Source: Proteiniphilum sp.
Lineage (GTDB): Bacteria > Bacteroidota > Bacteroidia > Bacteroidales > Dysgonomonadaceae
DNA: 8,155 bases
NCBI GenBank assembly: GCA_016649795.1
Contig: JAENWZ010000089.1
Location: 1-8,155, forward strand
Direction of reading: 5' to 3'
Below, one piece after another: positions 5,590 to 8,155 of the stretch. Made by a program: the position numbers and the translations under genes. The first letter of the stretch is position 1, and every line of letters begins with the position of its first letter. The notes below the pieces were generated by a model, which worked only from the letters and a program-made list of their open reading frames with translations, had not been told where the DNA came from and searched no databases.

Positions 5590-7139
5590 CTGCCCGTCGC
5601 GCGTATACGCTGTACATCCCCGTCGTGCAGCGCCATCTCGAACGCCTCGTAGGCATACTTGTCGTGCATGTAGTGAATGATCTTCAGCGCGTTCACATAG
5701 ACCTTGGCCAGCCAGCGCATCGACTGCTCGAACTTCGCCATCACCTCATCATAGTCCAGATATTCCGAAATGATGGGTGCATATTGGGGAGAGACCTGCA
5801 CACCCGACTTCTCGTCGCAGCCGCCGTTGATGGCATAGAGCAGGCACTTGGCCAGGTTGGCCCGTGCGCCGAAGAGCTGCATCTGCTTACCGATCTTCAT
5901 CGGGGAGACGCAGCAGGCGATGCCGTAGTCATCCCCGTAATCGGGACGCATCAGGTCGTCGTTCTCGTACTGTATCGCCGACGTGTCCACCGACACCCTG
6001 GCGCAGAAGCGTTTCCAGTTCTCGGGACTCTGTTGCGACCAGAGGACAGTCAGGTTCGGCTCCGGCGCCGGCCCCAGGTTGTAGAGCGTCTGCAGGTAGC
6101 GGAACGAGGTGCGCGTCACCAGTGTGCGTCCCTCCACGTTCTGTCCCCCCAGTGCCTCGGTCACCCATATCGGGTCGCCCGAGAAGAGCTCGTTATAGTC
6201 CGGCGTGCGTAGAAAGCGGGCGATGCGCAGCTTGATGATCAGCTGGCCCACCAGCTCCTGTGCTTCAGTCTCTGTCAGCGCTCCCGCTCTGAGATCCTTC
6301 TCAATGTAGATATCAAGGAAGGTGGAAGTGCGTCCCAGTGATATCGCGGCACCGTCCTGATCCTTCACAGCTGCCAGATAGGCGAAGTAAAGAGACTGCA
6401 CCGCCTCGCGGCTGTTGCGTGCCGGTGCGGTCACATCGAATCCGTAAGCTTTGCACATCTTCTCGAACGCTTTCAGCGCCCTGATCTGCTCACTCACCTC
6501 CTCGCGGTTGCGGATGGTGCTCTCGGTGAACTCCTGTATGTCGAGCTGTTGCAGAAAAGCTTTCCGCTCTTCAATCAGTGTCGTCGTCCCGTAGAGCGGC
6601 ACACGGCGGTAGTCGCCGATGATGCGCCCGCGGCCGTAGGCGTCGGGCAGGCCCGTGATGATGCCCGAGCGGCGTGCAGCCATCATCTCGTCGTTGTATG
6701 CCGAGAAGACCCCTTCGTTGTGGGTCTTGCGGTATCTCGAATAGATCTCTTTGGTCATCGGATCCAGCTGGTAGCCATAGGCGCTCAGTGCGTTCTCCAC
6801 CATGCGGATGCCCCCTTTCGGGAAGATACCCCGCTTCAGCGGCGCGTCTGTCTGCAGTCCGACGATCACTTCATTATCCCGATCGATGTATCCCGGTCCG
6901 TAGGTATCTATCTCCTGCGGATATTTCGTCTCCGCGTCATAGACCCCTTTGGCCTGTTCCTCTTTGAACATCTCCGTCAGCCTGTCCCACACCTTGCGTG
7001 TCCGCTCGGTCGATGCAGCCAGGAATGAGTCATCCCCCTCGTAAGGAGTATAGTTGTTCATGATGAAGTCCCTCACGTTGATCTCTTTTCTCCAGACCTC
7101 TCCGCGAAATCCGTCCCATGCTTCCTGATTCTTAATCAT
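5586..7139 (-). CDS. pflB: Pyruvate formate-lyase, interrupted by an internal deletion
   Basis: PflB (formate C-acetyltransferase) converts pyruvate and CoA to acetyl-CoA and formate by a glycyl-radical mechanism. This 517-residue part is colinear with the family from [16 protein letters not shown], through the N-terminal block [20 protein letters not shown] (21-40) and the catalytic cysteine pair Cys409-Cys410 in GIACCVSPM, to MALHDGDVQ (502-510). The intact enzyme has about 740-760 residues. Here the sequence jumps from RIRATG, equivalent to RTMACG in E. coli, to the segment near E. coli residue 684, with a frame change that gives an immediate TGA at 5588-5586. The ATG at 7139 fits the family start. 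The gene lies between a formate channel and pflA, so it belongs to the normal focA-pflB-pflA module. As drawn it cannot make active enzyme. A true deletion or a collapsed assembly are both possible. Confidence 0.85.
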   Translation of the reverse strand: MIKNQEAWDGFRGEVWRKEINVRDFIMNNYTPYEGDDSFLAASTERTRKVWDRLTEMFKEEQAKGVYDAETKYPQEIDTYGPGYIDRDNEVIVGLQTDAPLKRGIFPKGGIRMVENALSAYGYQLDPMTKEIYSRYRKTHNEGVFSAYNDEMMAARRSGIITGLPDAYGRGRIIGDYRRVPLYGTTTLIEERKAFLQQLDIQEFTESTIRNREEVSEQIRALKAFEKMCKAYGFDVTAPARNSREAVQSLYFAYLAAVKDQDGAAISLGRTSTFLDIYIEKDLRAGALTETEAQELVGQLIIKLRIARFLRTPDYNELFSGDPIWVTEALGGQNVEGRTLVTRTSFRYLQTLYNLGPAPEPNLTVLWSQQSPENWKRFCARVSVDTSAIQYENDDLMRPDYGDDYGIACCVSPMKIGKQMQLFGARANLAKCLLYAINGGCDEKSGVQVSPQYAPIISEYLDYDEVMAKFEQSMRWLAKVYVNALKIIHYMHDKYAYEAFEMALHDGDVQRIRATGR

Positions 7140-7145
7140 AATATT

Positions 7146-7204
7146 TACGTTTATACGTTTGTATGTTTATATGTTTGATGTTCTTAGTTCGATGTTCGAT
7201 GTTG
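7146..7204 (-). repeat. Octamer x4 then heptamer x4 array in the pflB leader
   Basis: On the plus strand TACGTTTA, TACGTTTG, TATGTTTA and TATGTTTG stand head to tail at 7146-7177, a 16-bp pair duplicated with consistent changes. GATGTTC, TTAGTTC, GATGTTC and GATGTTG follow at 7177-7204. The block ends 7 bp before the pflB ATG, so the transcript would have an A-rich leader of repeated CAAACATA-like units. Copy-number change by slippage is plausible. Confidence 0.8.
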
Positions 7205-7225
7205 ATTCAATTTTTCGAAGACTCT

Positions 7226-7252
7226 GCTTATGGCAGGGGTACCCGCTTGTTG
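7226..7252. repeat. Partial copy of the left part of element B
   Basis: The 27 bp here match 7296-7322 at 21 positions, including GCTTAT and the palindromic GGGGTACCCG. The step is 70 bp. No right arm is present, so this is a fragment. Confidence 0.5.
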
Positions 7253-7273
7253 AAAGTTTTGCAATAGTTTTTT

Positions 7274-7424
7274 GGATAATATTTCCGGGACATAAGCTTA
7301 TTGTCGGGGTACCCGTTCGCTGCAACAGACGTGAGCTGACAAGTGAGCGTAGCGAGTTCTTGTCAGATAGCTTGTAAAGCGTTAACGGGTCGCCAAGAAG
7401 ATGCAGTCGAAGTGAAATATATCC
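7274..7424. repeat. Nested inverted-repeat element B
   Basis: Outer arms GGATAATATTTC (7274-7285) and GAAATATATCC (7414-7424) pair with one bulge. ACCCGTT (7311-7317) pairs with AACGGGT (7384-7390). CTGACAAG (7336-7343) pairs with CTTGTCAG (7359-7366). The 15-nt loop is TGAGCGTAGCGAGTT (7344-7358). Right-arm sequences such as AAGAAGATGCAGTCG are shared with element A at about 5076-5090, so A and B are diverged copies in the same orientation. Confidence 0.8.
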
Positions 7425-7434
7425 GAAATCCGCA

Positions 7435-7534
7435 AAGCTGATCGCTGATTGCTGATTGCTAAACCCCAGACCGCAGTTCCTGTAAAACTTTCACCTAAAA
7501 GAACTGAAAGCTGACAACTGAAAGCTGAAAGCTA
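7435..7534 (-). repeat. Composite tail of the focA-like gene: heptads, 42-bp core, heptads
   Basis: On the minus strand the TAG stop begins an array of TAGCTTT, CAGCTTT and CAGTTGT units (7534-7501). A core at 7500-7459 follows, starting TTTTAGGTGAAAG and ending GGTTTAG, then a second array (7459-7435) of CAATCAG-type units. The layout and core match the tail of pflA at 4044-4141. Confidence 0.65.
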
Positions 7535-8155
7535 TTTTCTCAGATACAGATACCCATACACCGCTCCAACCAACCCCATTCCCCCAACAATATTACCCAA
7601 CGTCGCCGGCAGCAGGTTATTCACGAGGAATTCGCTCCAGGTGATATCAGCGCCGGAATAGATCGCTGCAGGGATAAAGAACATGTTCGCGATGGAGTGC
7701 TCATAGCCCAGCGTCACGAACAGCATCACCGGGATCCAGATCCCGATTGCCTTTCCGGCAATATCTTTCGCGGCATATCCCATGAACATGCCGAGGCATA
7801 CCAGCCAGTTAGCCCCGATCCCCTTCACGAAGACCGGCATGAACTCCTGATTTACTTTTGCTTCCGATAAGTTATACAGATAAGATTGCCACGGCTCTGA
7901 GTTGAGCATCCCCAGGTTGGCCGACAGGAGATAAGCGATCCCCTGCGTCCCGACGAAATTAAACAGGTAGGAGATCACCAGCAGTCCGCCCACCCTGCGC
8001 AGTGTGAGCTCTTTTCTCAGTAGTGGGAAGGTGAACCCTGCGCAGTCGCTGGTGAAGAGATCGACGCCGGTGACAGCGACCATGATCAGTCCCACGGGGA
8101 AGAGCGCTCCCGCCATGAACTTCACCAGTCCGGGGTTGGCCGCAGCCACGCCGGG
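7532..8155 (-). CDS. focA: Formate/nitrite transporter family channel, 5' end cut by window
   Basis: FNT proteins are pentameric inner-membrane channels; FocA carries formate made by PflB. About 207 residues are visible, of an expected 260-285, with the N-terminus and first transmembrane segment outside the window. The frame runs in from the edge, and the GTG at 8149 is internal. Recognisable family blocks are NPGLVKFMAGALFPVGLIMV, GVDLFTS (the threonine equivalent to E. coli Thr91), GANWLVCLGMFM, and GYEHSIANMFFIPAAI with the conserved channel histidine. The last helix is NLLPATLGNIVGGMGLVGAV, followed by a short tail YLYLRK. Several hydrophobic helices alternate with short loops, as expected. 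Its position before pflB supports formate as the substrate, although NirC-like nitrite transport cannot be excluded from sequence alone. Confidence 0.9.
   Translation of the reverse strand, partial: PGVAAANPGLVKFMAGALFPVGLIMVAVTGVDLFTSDCAGFTFPLLRKELTLRRVGGLLVISYLFNFVGTQGIAYLLSANLGMLNSEPWQSYLYNLSEAKVNQEFMPVFVKGIGANWLVCLGMFMGYAAKDIAGKAIGIWIPVMLFVTLGYEHSIANMFFIPAAIYSGADITWSEFLVNNLLPATLGNIVGGMGLVGAVYGYLYLRK

Larger units (their letters stand above)
7140..7531. other. 392-bp focA-pflB spacer made of repeats
   Basis: No gene is visible. From the pflB side it holds the octamer/heptamer array (7146-7204), a partial repeat copy (7226-7252), element B (7274-7424) and the composite tail of the focA-like gene (7435-7534). 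I found no convincing TTTG/TAnnTTTG promoter pair for pflB. Confidence 0.7.

Noticed and set aside
5625..7028. Plus-strand frames of 195 and 159 residues opposite pflB
   Set aside because: They are shadows of the pflB coding sequence, His/Arg-rich and without motifs.
4869..7424. Elements A-C as insertion sequences
   Set aside because: No transposase frame, no clear target duplications at the ends, and the lengths (150-240 bp) allow at most a MITE-like unit, which cannot be shown from one window.

Overview
The window looks like a chromosomal segment from an anaerobic, fermentative member of the Bacteroidales. A Dysgonomonadaceae-like genome is my best guess, but the sequence does not prove it. 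The basis is a pyruvate formate-lyase locus next to a GDP-L-fucose locus, A-rich gene leaders without clear Shine-Dalgarno sites, a Bacteroidales-type insertion in the fucose synthase, and spacers full of short-period repeats. All recognisable genes lie on the minus strand, so the locus reads from right to left.

Layout in transcription order: (1) 8155-7532, a formate/nitrite-family channel (focA-like), cut by the window edge; (2) 7531-7140, a 392-bp spacer with a nested inverted-repeat element and two tandem arrays; (3) 7139-5365, pyruvate formate-lyase, broken by an internal deletion of roughly 160 codons into a 517-residue part holding the Cys-Cys site and a 74-residue part holding the glycyl-radical loop; (4) 5364-4842, a 523-bp spacer with two more nested inverted-repeat elements; (5) 4841-4137, the radical-SAM activating enzyme PflA; (6) 4136-3651, iteron-like sites and the remnant of a DUF4143 ATPase; (7) 3562-2261, an intact AAA_14/DUF4143 ATPase that is clearly more AT-rich than its neighbours; (8) 2260-1944, a repeat-rich spacer; (9) 1943-885 gmd and 819-1 fcl (partial), which together convert GDP-mannose to GDP-L-fucose.

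Functionally, FocA, PflB and PflA form the usual pyruvate-to-formate module: PflA installs the glycyl radical on PflB, and FocA moves formate across the membrane. Gmd and Fcl supply GDP-L-fucose for surface polysaccharides or glycoproteins. The ATPase pair appears to be an accessory insertion between the two metabolic loci.

The most unusual part is the non-coding DNA. All five genes whose 3' ends are in the window finish at a stop codon that lies in the first unit of a degenerate 7-bp array (about TNAGCNN on the coding strand). Two of these arrays flank a shared core of about 41 bp. The three spacer elements within the pfl locus are 150-240 bp nested hairpins with different arms but the same loop, TGAGCGNAGCGAGTT. 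I know of no named family matching either repeat. All positions and alignments were done by eye; no search was run.
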